Below, piece after piece: positions 51,982 to 60,835 of a DNA stretch of 64,000 bases; the stretch's first letter is position 1, and every line of letters begins with the position of its first letter. The DNA is taken from assembly GCF_020076305.1 (NCBI RefSeq), contig NZ_JAIQXE010000001.1, positions 682,001-746,000 of the forward strand, read 5' to 3'. The position numbers and the translations under genes are program-made. A model generated the notes under the pieces. It saw only the letters and a list, made by a program, of their open reading frames with translations, was not told where the DNA came from and did not search any database. Origin of the DNA: Flavihumibacter profundi. Lineage in GTDB: Bacteria; Bacteroidota; Bacteroidia; Chitinophagales; Chitinophagaceae.

Positions 51982-52452
51982 TCATTCTTCCTTTTTACCT
52001 TTCACCAGGTAAAAGCTTACCGTCAATACCAAAATAATTGCCGGTAAAACCAACAGATCCCATTTAATTGACTCCTTAGAACTTCTTATCAGTGTAAGGC
52101 AGAAAACCACCATGGTTAGTAATATGGTTTCCCACAAAAGGATTTTAAGTTCTTTGAAACTTTTAATTTTCAGCCATTCCGGCAAATTATCATCTGGAAT
52201 TTGGTCGTGCGTGAAAATTTTCATGATCCCTAAGGCGAAAATCATAAAAACAATACCTACAAGAAAAAAATCTAATCCTTTCAGGAAGTATATACCGATA
52301 CTTTTTTCCTCCTCAAAACCATACTGGTAAAAAATCATATACCCCTTTATGGATTCTAATGCACCACCAATAATAAATAGCAGTGCATTAATTAAGGTAA
52401 AGGCCACACCAAGTAAAATAAAGAATCTTATGTTCAGGATCTTTTTAAACAC
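51982..52452 (-). CDS. UPF0114/YqhA-family membrane protein
   Basis: A 156-residue membrane protein with four helices, starting with a GTG codon at 52452 (no ATG nearby). UPF0114 traits are FKKILNIRFFILLGVAFTLI at the start, YFLKGLDFFLVGIVFMIFALG (about 54-74) and a last LPAIILVLTVSFYL helix. Function unknown. It lies convergent to the octaheme cytochrome (30-bp gap). Confidence 0.85.
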   Translation of the reverse strand: MFKKILNIRFFILLGVAFTLINALLFIIGGALESIKGYMIFYQYGFEEEKSIGIYFLKGLDFFLVGIVFMIFALGIMKIFTHDQIPDDNLPEWLKIKSFKELKILLWETILLTMVVFCLTLIRSSKESIKWDLLVLPAIILVLTVSFYLVKGKKEE

Positions 52453-52684
52453 TGCTATTTATTTTGATTTAGTTAAACGGGATGATGTAAGTTACATTCA
52501 ATATAAATATAATTCTTAATGCAGGACAGCCTAACTATTTTCATATTAAAATGAATTTACCCTGGAAAAATTGACATTAATCATATTTTATATTGAATAA
52601 GATCATAATCCATATATGGATCAAATTTCAACTTCGCCTTATTAGGCAATTATTACATACTGATTTATTATTAAAACAACAATT

Positions 52685-53182
52685 ATGAGAAATTTCCTTT
52701 TGTTTTCTGCTTTTTTGCTGATTTCCGCTGTTTCTTTTGGTCAATCCAATAAAGAGGATGTTGATATGATCCAGGCCATGTTTGGAAAAGAAAAGAAAGA
52801 CCTGGTACAGGCCTATATGACTATTCCTGAAGCCCAAAAAACCGCTTTCTGGAATTTATATGACCAATATGAAGGTGAGCGTAAAGCACTGGGTAGGGAG
52901 AGGATTGCCCTGATCGAAAGCTATGCAAATGATTATAACAAGTTGGATGACGCTAAGTCCAGCAGCCTGATGAACAGGAAACTGAAATGGCTTGGTGATT
53001 ATACCAAACTGCAGAAAAAATATTTTGATAGTATGTCTAAGGTTATTGGTGGAAAACAGGCTTCTAAGTTATTCCAGCTGGAAGATTACCTTGAAAACAA
53101 TATCCGCCTGACTATCCAGGAATCCATTCCGTTTATTGAGGAACTTGACAAAACAAAGGCTAAAGACGCTACAAAACAGTAA
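52685..53182 (+). CDS. Hypothetical secreted helical protein
   Basis: A 165-residue exported protein (signal peptide about 19 residues, ends VSFGQ). The mature part is almost all helical and charged (YDQYEGERKALGRERIALIE, about 58-77; LMNRKLKWLGDYTKLQKKYF near 98-117), with the length and periodicity seen in CpxP/Spy-like periplasmic chaperones, but no LTxxQ motif. So I leave the function open. Its leader ends in AAAACAACAATT before the ATG, the same as the OmpA gene. The 232-bp gap upstream shows only A/T-rich sequence. Confidence 0.72.
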   Translation: MRNFLLFSAFLLISAVSFGQSNKEDVDMIQAMFGKEKKDLVQAYMTIPEAQKTAFWNLYDQYEGERKALGRERIALIESYANDYNKLDDAKSSSLMNRKLKWLGDYTKLQKKYFDSMSKVIGGKQASKLFQLEDYLENNIRLTIQESIPFIEELDKTKAKDATKQ

Positions 53183-53233
53183 TTTGTAATCATACCAGAT
53201 GGATTGGGCGCGAAAAACCCATATTCCATTTTT

Positions 53234-53277
53234 TCATCTTCACTTTGGAATAATGGTTTATTCTAAAGTGAAGATGA
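53234..53277 (+). other. 20-bp inverted repeat at the 5' end of the next gene
   Basis: Arms 53234-53253 and 53258-53277 pair at 20 of 20 positions if one G-U pair is allowed; loop TGGT. The right arm contains an in-frame ATG (53274). No T run follows. It could mask the start of the outer-membrane protein gene or protect an mRNA end. Confidence 0.75.
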
Positions 53278-54590
53278 TTTGTAAAGGTGAAATCCAGTTT
53301 ATTTCAGTTAATAGCAATCAATTGAATAAAATACTTCCTTTTTGCCTTGTTTTTATTTGTAGTCTTCATCCCATACTGGGGATGGCTCAGGATACTTCAC
53401 GGCTAACAGTTTGTCCACCAAAGGATCTTCCTGATGTAATAAATTCCTGGCGAAAACATCCTAAAGAGAGAAAAGATAAAACAGGTTCACTGTTTCTGGT
53501 GCCAGTGATCAGTTCAAATCCTGCTACCGGTTTTGCATTTGGTGTAGCCGGGCAATATGCTTTTAGAGGGAAAAAACCGGAGAGCCTTTATTCTATTATT
53601 TCCGGAAATGCAACCCTAACAACCAAGGACCAGGTTATGTTCCAGGTAAAGAATAATATTTACCTGAAAGATGACAAGCTATTCCTGACCGGGGACTGGC
53701 GGTATTTTTTATTTTCCCAGGCTACATACGGGTTAGGAACCAATACTCCGGAAGGGGGGGCATTGAATTACCAGTATGGAATTAATGGATGGGAAGCAAG
53801 TGATGATTCCCTTGTGCAACCCATGAAATATGATCATATCCGGTTTCACCAAACTATTTCCTGGCGGCTGCGCAAATCCTTGTACCTGGGATTTGGGTAC
53901 CACCTCGATTGGTTCAGAAATATTTATGATGAGAAACTGGATACTTTACGACCACTTTATACCAGTCATTACCTGTATAGCAAGAAGTATGGATTTGATA
54001 CAGAAGAATACCTGGTTTCCGGTCTGAGTATAAATATGACTTACGACACCAGGGATAACCTGGTAAATGCTTATAAAGGAGTTTTTGCAAATTTTAATTA
54101 TAGGATAAGCCCGGAATTCCTGGGTAGTAAAAAGACGGTAAACCTGCTGAGCCTGGAGTGGCGGAGTTTCCATAGTTTGTCTTCCCTGAATCCCCGCCAC
54201 CTGATTAGTTTCTGGTTTATGGGTAATTTCACAGATGCAGGTCAAATGCCCTATTTAAACTTGCCTGCATTAGGTTATGACCAACGGGGCAGAAGTGGAA
54301 GGGGATATACCCAGGGAAGGTTCAGGGGAACCAATATGGTTTATGGAGAAACTGAATACAGGTTCCCGATTTCGCCCTGTGGCGGAATATTCGGGGGTGT
54401 GCTCTTCCTCAATGCAACTACAGCATCCAAACCCGAAGGGGAAGAAAAATTATTTGATTATCTCGCCCCGGGATATGGGTTTGGACTCAGGATGATGGTA
54501 GATAAAAAATCAAGGACTAACCTGCAGATCGATTTTGGGTTTGGTAACAAATCGGCAGGTGTTTACTTTGGCGCTTCTGAAACTTTTTAG
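53274..54590 (+). CDS. BamA/TamA-family (Omp85-like) surface-antigen barrel
   Basis: About 438 residues. The export segment NKILPFCLVFICSLHPILG ends before MAQDTS, so mature protein starts there. A short N-terminal part leads to a barrel with the Omp85 features LFLVPVISSNPATGFAFGVA at the first strand, LNMTY or INMTYDTRDN repeats, GRSGRGYTQGRFRGTNM (an RGF-like lid motif) and a C-terminal ASETF with Phe. No POTRA domains are visible, so it is a short barrel-only version. The start is uncertain: ATG 53199, 53253 and 53274 and a TTG at 53322 are all in frame, and a strong hairpin covers 53234-53277. The gene lies 30 bp before another envelope protein. Confidence 0.75.
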   Translation: MICKGEIQFISVNSNQLNKILPFCLVFICSLHPILGMAQDTSRLTVCPPKDLPDVINSWRKHPKERKDKTGSLFLVPVISSNPATGFAFGVAGQYAFRGKKPESLYSIISGNATLTTKDQVMFQVKNNIYLKDDKLFLTGDWRYFLFSQATYGLGTNTPEGGALNYQYGINGWEASDDSLVQPMKYDHIRFHQTISWRLRKSLYLGFGYHLDWFRNIYDEKLDTLRPLYTSHYLYSKKYGFDTEEYLVSGLSINMTYDTRDNLVNAYKGVFANFNYRISPEFLGSKKTVNLLSLEWRSFHSLSSLNPRHLISFWFMGNFTDAGQMPYLNLPALGYDQRGRSGRGYTQGRFRGTNMVYGETEYRFPISPCGGIFGGVLFLNATTASKPEGEEKLFDYLAPGYGFGLRMMVDKKSRTNLQIDFGFGNKSAGVYFGASETF

Positions 54591-54619
54591 CGGTATTTTT
54601 CATCATTTAGATCAGCAAT

Positions 54620-55330
54620 ATGAAAAAGTTCATTGCATTAATTTTGGTTGCATTATTATTTATTGGTAATGCTTCTGCCCAGAAGGATATATATACTACA
54701 ACTGGTGGTGAATTGATATTTTCTTTTGCCAATATTGAGCAAAATGGAAATAATGGCAATTCAATTATGCGCTTCGCCCCGGTGTTCAATATACAAACCT
54801 GGATGCATGCTGATATCAGCAATAAATTCGGTTTCTTTACCGGTTTGGCCTTTCGAAATGTCGGCTATATTTATGGTGATTATAAGACCAATACTCAAGA
54901 GGTTTTAACATATAAGAAAAAATTCAGGTCATACAATCTTGGGGTACCCCTTGGTATCAAGATTGGAAATATGGATGGGACTTTTTTTTATGCAGGCTAT
55001 GAAGTCGAGTTGCCTGTTTTCTACAAGGAAAAAACTTTCGATGGCGGAGATAAGATTGATAAAATAACCGGCTTCTTCAGCAACCGGGAAAATTTATTCC
55101 AGCATGGATTCCTGGTTGGCGTCCAGGGACCCTATGGCGTGAATTTAAAATTCAAATATTACCTGAGTGAATTCCATAACCAGGATTTTGTGGATGCGGC
55201 TGGTATCAAGCCATATGCCGGACTAAAATCCAATATATTTTACTTCTCACTGAGTACATTCTTTTTCAGGGATTTCAAAACAAGTAGCAGCTCTACTGAA
55301 ATGAAATCATTTAAAATGCAACAACTATAA
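54620..55330 (+). CDS. Hypothetical outer-membrane beta-barrel protein
   Basis: A 236-residue exported protein (signal peptide about 21 residues, ends ASAQ). The body has alternating strands typical of OmpW/OmpX-size barrels (FGFFTGLAFRNVGYIYGDYK, about 71-90; GVNLKFKYYLSEF). No known family is recognised. It is 30 bp after the Omp85-like gene on the same strand and may be co-transcribed with it. Confidence 0.7.
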   Translation: MKKFIALILVALLFIGNASAQKDIYTTTGGELIFSFANIEQNGNNGNSIMRFAPVFNIQTWMHADISNKFGFFTGLAFRNVGYIYGDYKTNTQEVLTYKKKFRSYNLGVPLGIKIGNMDGTFFYAGYEVELPVFYKEKTFDGGDKIDKITGFFSNRENLFQHGFLVGVQGPYGVNLKFKYYLSEFHNQDFVDAAGIKPYAGLKSNIFYFSLSTFFFRDFKTSSSSTEMKSFKMQQL

Positions 55331-55331
55331 A

Positions 55332-55387
55332 AAAGGCAAAATAAAATTGCACTGCATATGTTCGGTGCCGTAAATATGCAGTGCAAT
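55332..55387 (-). terminator. Terminator of the sulfatase operon
   Basis: Perfect 14-bp stem ATTGCACTGCATAT / ATATGCAGTGCAAT (55374-55387 and 55346-55359) with a 14-nt loop. On the minus strand it is followed by TTTTATTTTGCCTTTTTT. It closes the minus-strand operon 31 nt after the hydroxylase stop. Confidence 0.8.
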
Positions 55388-55418
55388 CAATACAAGGATG
55401 TAAGTATATTCTGCCTGT

Positions 55419-56333
55419 TCAGGATGCTACCCGTGTAATGTTATAATTAAGCGCTGGTTCTTCCACCGGATCCTGGGCTACCATTGGTCCGTCAGCAGAC
55501 AATTCACTCCCTTCTTTTTTCGATTTAAAAATTGGCCATAGGAACTGTGCATACCATTCTTCTTTTTTATAGTTTTTGGTTCCGTAGCCTGAAGGATATT
55601 GGCGGGTGATGATGCCTGTCTTAAAAATCACGTCCCAGATAAAAAACATGTTGCCAAAATTCCCTTTATAATAGCCAACACCATCATCAGTAGTATCGGC
55701 ATGGTGGGCATGGTGTGTTGCAGGAGTTGAGATTAGTCTTTCCATTACCCATGCAACTGGATGCAACCATTTTTTAGTATAGAATGGTTTGTCCCATTTG
55801 ATACTTGAATGTGCTCCTGTTGTTATCAGGGATTTCAAGCCAGTTACAAAAATCGCTGCATAGCCCAGACCCAGGTAGGTAAGTGCGGCGGTCAGGTAAA
55901 TTTGCGAGAAGAAAATTGTGTACAATAAATTCTGCCGGCTGGCCATTGCCATTCCCATGTATGGAGCGGAATGGTGGGTGCGGTGGAAACGCCATAGCCA
56001 GGGAACCTGGTGGTGCAGGCGGTGGTACCAATACTGCGTAAGGTCATCTGCCACTGCAATGATCAGGAAGCCCCAGAAAAAAGGTACCCAGGAAAAAATT
56101 CCTTTCAATCCCGGTAATAAAGCAGGCAGTGCCAATAATGTGAAATATACAATAGCTGGCCTGATCACGATTTTTGGCACTACAAAACAAACGATATCCA
56201 GTATGCGTTCGTTTTTATCCCACTTGTTTTCATAGAGTCCGAGTGCAAATTCAACGATTCCGGTAATGATCATCAGGACCGGTAGTCCCCATACACTGAG
56301 GTTTCTAAATATCAGTTCGATATAATGTAGCAT
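55419..56333 (-). CDS. Sterol desaturase/fatty-acid hydroxylase family protein
   Basis: A 304-residue membrane di-iron enzyme with four or five helices. The His boxes are WYHRLHH (about 107-113), HRTHHS (119-124 region) and a later THHAHH (near 210), the three clusters of this superfamily, so iron binding looks intact. Members hydroxylate or desaturate lipids, sterols or carotenoids with O2. It is last in the operon with two sulfatases and the mini-proteins (10-bp gap), so its substrate may be tied to the sulfated compound imported by the SusCD pair. That is inference. Confidence 0.88.
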   Translation of the reverse strand: MLHYIELIFRNLSVWGLPVLMIITGIVEFALGLYENKWDKNERILDIVCFVVPKIVIRPAIVYFTLLALPALLPGLKGIFSWVPFFWGFLIIAVADDLTQYWYHRLHHQVPWLWRFHRTHHSAPYMGMAMASRQNLLYTIFFSQIYLTAALTYLGLGYAAIFVTGLKSLITTGAHSSIKWDKPFYTKKWLHPVAWVMERLISTPATHHAHHADTTDDGVGYYKGNFGNMFFIWDVIFKTGIITRQYPSGYGTKNYKKEEWYAQFLWPIFKSKKEGSELSADGPMVAQDPVEEPALNYNITRVAS

Positions 56334-56343
56334 GTTTTGGGTT

Positions 56344-56505
56344 TTAGTGATTGTTAAGAATTGTTGCGGTAGTTTTTTCCTTCCAGGGTCTTTGGCCGTT
56401 TACATAAAAGGTCAATAACATCAATACAACAGGCAGTGCATAAATGAACAGGCTGATGATGATATCCCTGGTTAATTTTCGGGCTGTGTCTTTTTCAAGT
56501 TTCAT
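56344..56505 (-). CDS. Mini membrane protein 2
   Basis: A 53-residue protein with one helix (about 15-37). Sequence begins MKLEKDTARKLTRDIIISLF and carries ALPVVLMLLTFYVNGQRPW. It aligns with the mini-protein at 56516-56635: both have a charged start, LT(R/K)(D/K)II, a helix with a Pro near its middle (LP/VP), and a short end after a Gln-Arg or Gln-Asn. A frame extends upstream, but the ATG at 56505 is supported by the 10-bp gap from the preceding gene. Function unknown; it may be a small subunit or assembly factor of the neighbouring hydroxylase. Confidence 0.65.
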   Translation of the reverse strand: MKLEKDTARKLTRDIIISLFIYALPVVLMLLTFYVNGQRPWKEKTTATILNNH

Positions 56506-56515
56506 GTGTAAAAAT

Positions 56516-56635
56516 TTATGGTAAACTATTTTGTACAAGGAAGAGTCCGGCGAGAAATATCAATAAGGGAACTAAAAACACGAGGATACCAACGATGATT
56601 TTCTTCGTGATTAATTTGATGTCCTGGAAATTCAT
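56516..56635 (-). CDS. Mini membrane protein 1
   Basis: A 39-residue one-helix protein (MNFQDIKLITKKIIVGILVF then LVPLLIFLAGLFLVQNSLP), too short for routine gene calling. Its ATG at 56635 is 10 bp after the sulfatase stop, and its stop is 10 bp before the next mini-protein; the same spacing repeats before the hydroxylase, which supports a real gene. Related in layout and partly in sequence to mini-protein 2, so they look like a tandem duplication. Function unknown. Confidence 0.6.
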   Translation of the reverse strand: MNFQDIKLITKKIIVGILVFLVPLLIFLAGLFLVQNSLP

Positions 56636-56645
56636 GACAGTATAT

Positions 56646-58481
56646 TTAGAAGGTTTTAGTATTTGAAGTTTTGTGGATCCTGCGTTTGAACACATCATCC
56701 CAATCAATGAAGGGATAGATATTATTCGTTTTCGCTTCACTATCGAAAAGTGCTTTCAGCTCTTTTAATTTTTCAGGATATTTAGAAGCCAGGTTTACCC
56801 TTTCATTAAAATCTTCATTCAGGTTATACAATTCCCAAACATCATTTTCATAACTATTATTCAGGGAATCTTTTCCAGGTGCAGTCACATCTATGTAATC
56901 CGGATGATGGGTTGCCGCAGCTTTCCAGCCATCTTTGTAAATGGAGCGGTTACCGAAAATATAGTAGTACTGTTTTGTGTGGTGAGAAGCAGCTGTGGCA
57001 TCTTTCAGGGAATAAAACAATGAAGTGCCCTGCAGGGTATCCTGTTTAATGCCCTTGATCTGTTCTGGTAGTTTTATCCCGGTAACATCCAGTGTAGTTG
57101 GTAACAAATCGATTACATGCCCGTATTGTTTCCTGATACCGCCTTTCTCCAATCCGCCTTTTGGATAAAAAATGATTAATGGATTCCGGGTGCCGCCTTC
57201 TGACTGTGCATCCTGCTTCCATAATTTGAATGGTGTGTTGGTGGCCTGGGCCCATCCCAAAGGGTAATTGGTTTGTTTGCCCTGAGGTGTGCCAATAGCG
57301 TCAATTTCAGCCAGGTTTACTTTGATTGCTTCCTCATCAGGAAGCCTTTTGCCCATAACGCCCTTGTTGATAGCCCCGGTATATGTGCCTTCCTTACTGG
57401 CACCGTTGTCGCCGATGACCAGGAAAATGATGGTGTTATCCAGCTGGTTAATTTCTTTCAGGTAATTAACAACACGGCCAACTTCATGGTCGGTATAGGT
57501 TAGGAAACCAGCAAATACTTCCATGAATTTCGCATACAGTTTCTTTTCATTGGCGGGTAAACTATTCCAGGCTTTCAAATTTGCATTACGGGGGGGGAGT
57601 TGTGCATTTGCCGGAATGATGCCCAGTTTTTTCTGGTTGGCGAGCACTTTTTCGCGGTAAACATCCCAGCCTTCATCAAATTTCCCGGCATAGGCATCGC
57701 TCCATTGTTTGGTTACCTGGTGCGGCGCATGGACTGCTGCGGGTGCATAGTATAAAAAGAAGGGTTTGTCTGGTGCGGCTTTTTTTTGCCGGGCGATATA
57801 ACTTATGGCTTTATCGGTGATCTGTTCATTGAGGTGGCGGCCATCCGGTTTTACATGGGCGTTGTCTTCAACAAGGTCGGGCTCATACTGGTCGGTTTGG
57901 GAACCCAGGAAGCCAAAGAAGTGGTCGAAGCCTTTTCCGCTTGGCCATCGATCAAATGGACCAGCATCAGTGGCTTCTTCATCGGGAGTAACACCGTATT
58001 TTCCAACAGCAAAAGTATTGTAGCCATTTTCGCGGAGAATTTCAGCAATAGTGCCTTTGTCTGCAGGAATCCTGCCATCATAACCTGGAAATCCAGCGGA
58101 TAAAATGGTATGGGAAAATCCGCCGACATGCACATAGTGGTGATTCCTTCCGGTTAACAATCCGGCACGCGTAGGCGCGCAAATTGCGGCTGTATGAAAA
58201 TTTGTATACCGTAATCCCTGGCTGGCCAGGCTATCAAAAACAGGTGTATTGATGAGGCCGCCAAATGCGCTTGATGCACCATAACCGACATCATCCAGCA
58301 AGATCCAAACCACATTAGGGGCGCCAGCCGGTGCTTTTACCGGGGGTGCCCACCATTCTTTTGATTCGGCTAATGTTTTACCAACAACCCCCTGGTAGGG
58401 CTGCGTATTTTGTGCTATGGCTGGTAATTGTTTAATGCTCATCCCTGTTACAAGAGCTAATATTAGGGTTGTTTTTTTCAT
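56646..58481 (-). CDS. Arylsulfatase, AtsA/PAS-like
   Basis: A 611-residue exported sulfatase (signal peptide about 24 residues, ends AIAQ) that should hydrolyse a sulfate ester in the periplasm. The formylglycine site is CAPTR with Cys101 and Arg105 in AAICAPTRAGLLTGRNHH; metal ligands include the early LLDDVGYG (Asp63, Asp64) and VIGDNGASK near residue 358. The N-terminal segment with ESKEWWAPPVKAPAGAPNVV and the length match the Pseudomonas AtsA type. The gene follows the second sulfatase by 4 bp. It needs a maturation enzyme, which is not in the window. Confidence 0.93.
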   Translation of the reverse strand: MKKTTLILALVTGMSIKQLPAIAQNTQPYQGVVGKTLAESKEWWAPPVKAPAGAPNVVWILLDDVGYGASSAFGGLINTPVFDSLASQGLRYTNFHTAAICAPTRAGLLTGRNHHYVHVGGFSHTILSAGFPGYDGRIPADKGTIAEILRENGYNTFAVGKYGVTPDEEATDAGPFDRWPSGKGFDHFFGFLGSQTDQYEPDLVEDNAHVKPDGRHLNEQITDKAISYIARQKKAAPDKPFFLYYAPAAVHAPHQVTKQWSDAYAGKFDEGWDVYREKVLANQKKLGIIPANAQLPPRNANLKAWNSLPANEKKLYAKFMEVFAGFLTYTDHEVGRVVNYLKEINQLDNTIIFLVIGDNGASKEGTYTGAINKGVMGKRLPDEEAIKVNLAEIDAIGTPQGKQTNYPLGWAQATNTPFKLWKQDAQSEGGTRNPLIIFYPKGGLEKGGIRKQYGHVIDLLPTTLDVTGIKLPEQIKGIKQDTLQGTSLFYSLKDATAASHHTKQYYYIFGNRSIYKDGWKAAATHHPDYIDVTAPGKDSLNNSYENDVWELYNLNEDFNERVNLASKYPEKLKELKALFDSEAKTNNIYPFIDWDDVFKRRIHKTSNTKTF

Positions 58482-58485
58482 GCTA

Positions 58486-59919
58486 TTATTGTTTCTTTTC
58501 GTATTTAAATGGAAATAAAAGGGAAGGCCTATGTGCCTTGTCCATAAGCTGGTTTAATTCGGTGACTTTCTCGGGGAATTTTGCCGCCAGGTTATTCACT
58601 TCACCCGGATCATTTGCCAGGTCATAAAGTTCTACAGGGCCGTTGGGTAATGAATCAACATTCAGTTTTACAGCTTTCCAATTTTGTTGTCGCAGGGCCT
58701 GTTTACCATCTTGTTCATGAAACTCCCAATACAGGAAATCGTGTTTTTGTTGTTTACCTGAACCAGTTAAAACAGGTAATAATGAAACGCCGTCTGTTGG
58801 TCCGGAAAATTTTGACTTAGCCAAAGCAACTGATGTAGGTAAGATATCCCAGAAAGCACCAACAAAATCAGTGCTGCCACCTTGCTTTATTACGCCTGGC
58901 CAGCTTGCAATAAATGGAACATGTATCCCACCTTCATATAGGTCGCGTTTGGTTCCACTGTAGATGCCATTACTGTTGAAAAAATCGGGGTCCGCACCAC
59001 CTTCAATATGCGGCCCATTATCACTGGTAAAAATAATAAGGGTATTCTTATCAAGTCCTCTTGCTTTTAAAGCAGCAACCACCTGGCCTACATAAAGATC
59101 AAGCCTGCTGACCATTGCAGCGAAACTGGCATGTGGGTAAGGTTGGGAGCTGTAACCATCATCGATTGCATTTGCTCCATAATCTTTTCCAGTAAAAGGT
59201 TTTTCCGGAAAACGGCCTTTATATGTATGGAAGATAGAATCATCCGGAACCAATAATTCTGCATGTGGCAGGATATAGGGTAAAAATAAAAAGAAGGGTT
59301 GCCGGTTAGATTGTTTAGCAATAAAAGACAGGGCTTTTTCCTGGATCAGATCTGGTGCGTAAGTAATTGTTTTTTTAAAACCTTCATTTTCCTGCAACTC
59401 AATTTTTTGTTGGTTGTCCCAAAGGTGATCAGGATAATACCGGTGTGCAAGTCCCTGTGAATTATAGCCAAAGAAATGGTCAATCCCCTGCTTATTGGGA
59501 TCCCCTTCAGTACCAACCGGACCTAAACCCCATTTCCCAAATGCACCAGTAATATATCCGGCTTTTTTCAGAATTTCCGGTAAAGTAATAATGTCTCCTG
59601 CCAGTGGTTCTTCACCTTCCGGAAAGGCTGCTTTATTTCCCCGGATATAGGTATGCCCGGTATGCAGGCCAGTCAATAATGCCGAACGGGAAGGAGCACA
59701 TACCGTAGCACCGGAATAAAATTGCGTGAAATTAAGACCGTTAAATGCCAGCCTGTCGATATTTGGTGTAAGGAATTTTTGCTGTCCATTTACTGAAATA
59801 TCTCCATAGCCTAAATCATCAGCTAATATGAATACAATATTAGGTTTTGAATTAGGCAGTTGAGCAAATCCTGGTTGCAACCAAAATCCTCCAAATATTA
59901 TAAATAGTAACTTATTCAC
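58486..59919 (-). CDS. Arylsulfatase, S1-type
   Basis: A 477-residue exported sulfatase starting with GTG at 59919 (signal peptide about 19 residues, ends PGFAQ). The site is CAPSR with Cys74 (ATVCAPSRSALLTG); metal-binding residues include ILADDLGYGD (Asp34-Asp35) and FTSDNGPHIEGG near 305. The C-terminal part has WKAVKLN and VELYDLANDPGEVNNLA, a common sulfatase end. Its sequence is distinct from the AtsA-like enzyme downstream, so the two probably remove sulfates from different positions or substrates. It follows the PstS-like gene by 6 bp. Confidence 0.93.
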   Translation of the reverse strand: MNKLLFIIFGGFWLQPGFAQLPNSKPNIVFILADDLGYGDISVNGQQKFLTPNIDRLAFNGLNFTQFYSGATVCAPSRSALLTGLHTGHTYIRGNKAAFPEGEEPLAGDIITLPEILKKAGYITGAFGKWGLGPVGTEGDPNKQGIDHFFGYNSQGLAHRYYPDHLWDNQQKIELQENEGFKKTITYAPDLIQEKALSFIAKQSNRQPFFLFLPYILPHAELLVPDDSIFHTYKGRFPEKPFTGKDYGANAIDDGYSSQPYPHASFAAMVSRLDLYVGQVVAALKARGLDKNTLIIFTSDNGPHIEGGADPDFFNSNGIYSGTKRDLYEGGIHVPFIASWPGVIKQGGSTDFVGAFWDILPTSVALAKSKFSGPTDGVSLLPVLTGSGKQQKHDFLYWEFHEQDGKQALRQQNWKAVKLNVDSLPNGPVELYDLANDPGEVNNLAAKFPEKVTELNQLMDKAHRPSLLFPFKYEKKQ

Positions 59920-59925
59920 CGGTGG

Positions 59926-60813
59926 CTATTTTTTTGGTTCACTGATATTTAAGGTCAGGAATCCATATTCATGGTTATAGGCCTGTCCCTTGGTAAGTAT
60001 CCATTGTATAAATGCTTCCAGGCTTTTGTTTGGTTTATCTTTTTTATACAATACATAAACAAACTCTACCGGGATTTTGGGATGGTTATTTTTTTCCTGG
60101 AATGCAAGTACATCATCTATTGTGTTGTAGATGTTTTCAGACGCATCTATTTCCCCGTTTTCATCAAGATCAATAGGAATTATGGCAATGCTGTCAGTAA
60201 CTTTCCGGCTTTGTAAATTGTAAATAAAGCCAAGATTATTATAAGAAACGCCATTAGCATCAGTTTTGACGGCATTCAATAAATCACGATCGTCTCCCGC
60301 AACACCAATTCCTGATATGTCTTTTTGCTCATGACCGTAATGATGGGCAAATGAAATTGATGCGCAGGCAGGCTTGCTTCTTGTATACACATTAAAAGGG
60401 TTTTCTTGTGTATTTTGTTTATCGGTGGCATTTAAAGTGAAATAAATATTGCTGATTGATTTTTCTGAAAACCCCCGTGATAACAGTTCCGCCAAGTCCT
60501 TCCTTTTACTATTTACGATCGGCAGTTGTATGTATCTTGCCAAGGCAACATATGATTTTCCACCTGCCAGGTCAGTTTGATCAAGGCTATGCGAAACTAT
60601 TTGCAATGCAATGCTATCTGCCGGCAACTTAGCTCCGATTTGAAACCTTATTTCCGGATGTTGGAGATGGAATTCATCCGCCCACCTCTGCATGATCGGA
60701 TATACCAACCGCGTACCGGTTATGGTGATGATACCATTACCGGCCTTTAGCTGGGACTGACCATTTATTGATAAGACAAAAAAAACAATCAGTAAAAAAA
60801 ATATTCTCTTCAT
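59926..60813 (-). CDS. PstS-like substrate-binding protein
   Basis: A 295-residue exported protein (signal peptide about 20 residues, ends SINGQSQ). It has the type-2 binding-protein fold of PstS: ITGTRLVYPIMQRWADEFHL (about 30-49) corresponds to the GSTTVYP/W(A)xxF opening, and the C-terminal FIQWILTKGQAYNHEYGFLTL is also typical. It may bind phosphate or another oxyanion such as sulfate. No Pst permease or ATPase is near; instead it lies between SusD (22 bp) and two sulfatases (6 bp), so it probably captures a product, or a ligand, of that locus. Acidic residues in a DLDENGEIDASEN stretch might bind calcium. Confidence 0.78.
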   Translation of the reverse strand: MKRIFFLLIVFFVLSINGQSQLKAGNGIITITGTRLVYPIMQRWADEFHLQHPEIRFQIGAKLPADSIALQIVSHSLDQTDLAGGKSYVALARYIQLPIVNSKRKDLAELLSRGFSEKSISNIYFTLNATDKQNTQENPFNVYTRSKPACASISFAHHYGHEQKDISGIGVAGDDRDLLNAVKTDANGVSYNNLGFIYNLQSRKVTDSIAIIPIDLDENGEIDASENIYNTIDDVLAFQEKNNHPKIPVEFVYVLYKKDKPNKSLEAFIQWILTKGQAYNHEYGFLTLNISEPKK

Positions 60814-60835
60814 CTGTGTATTGGTATTAAGGAAA

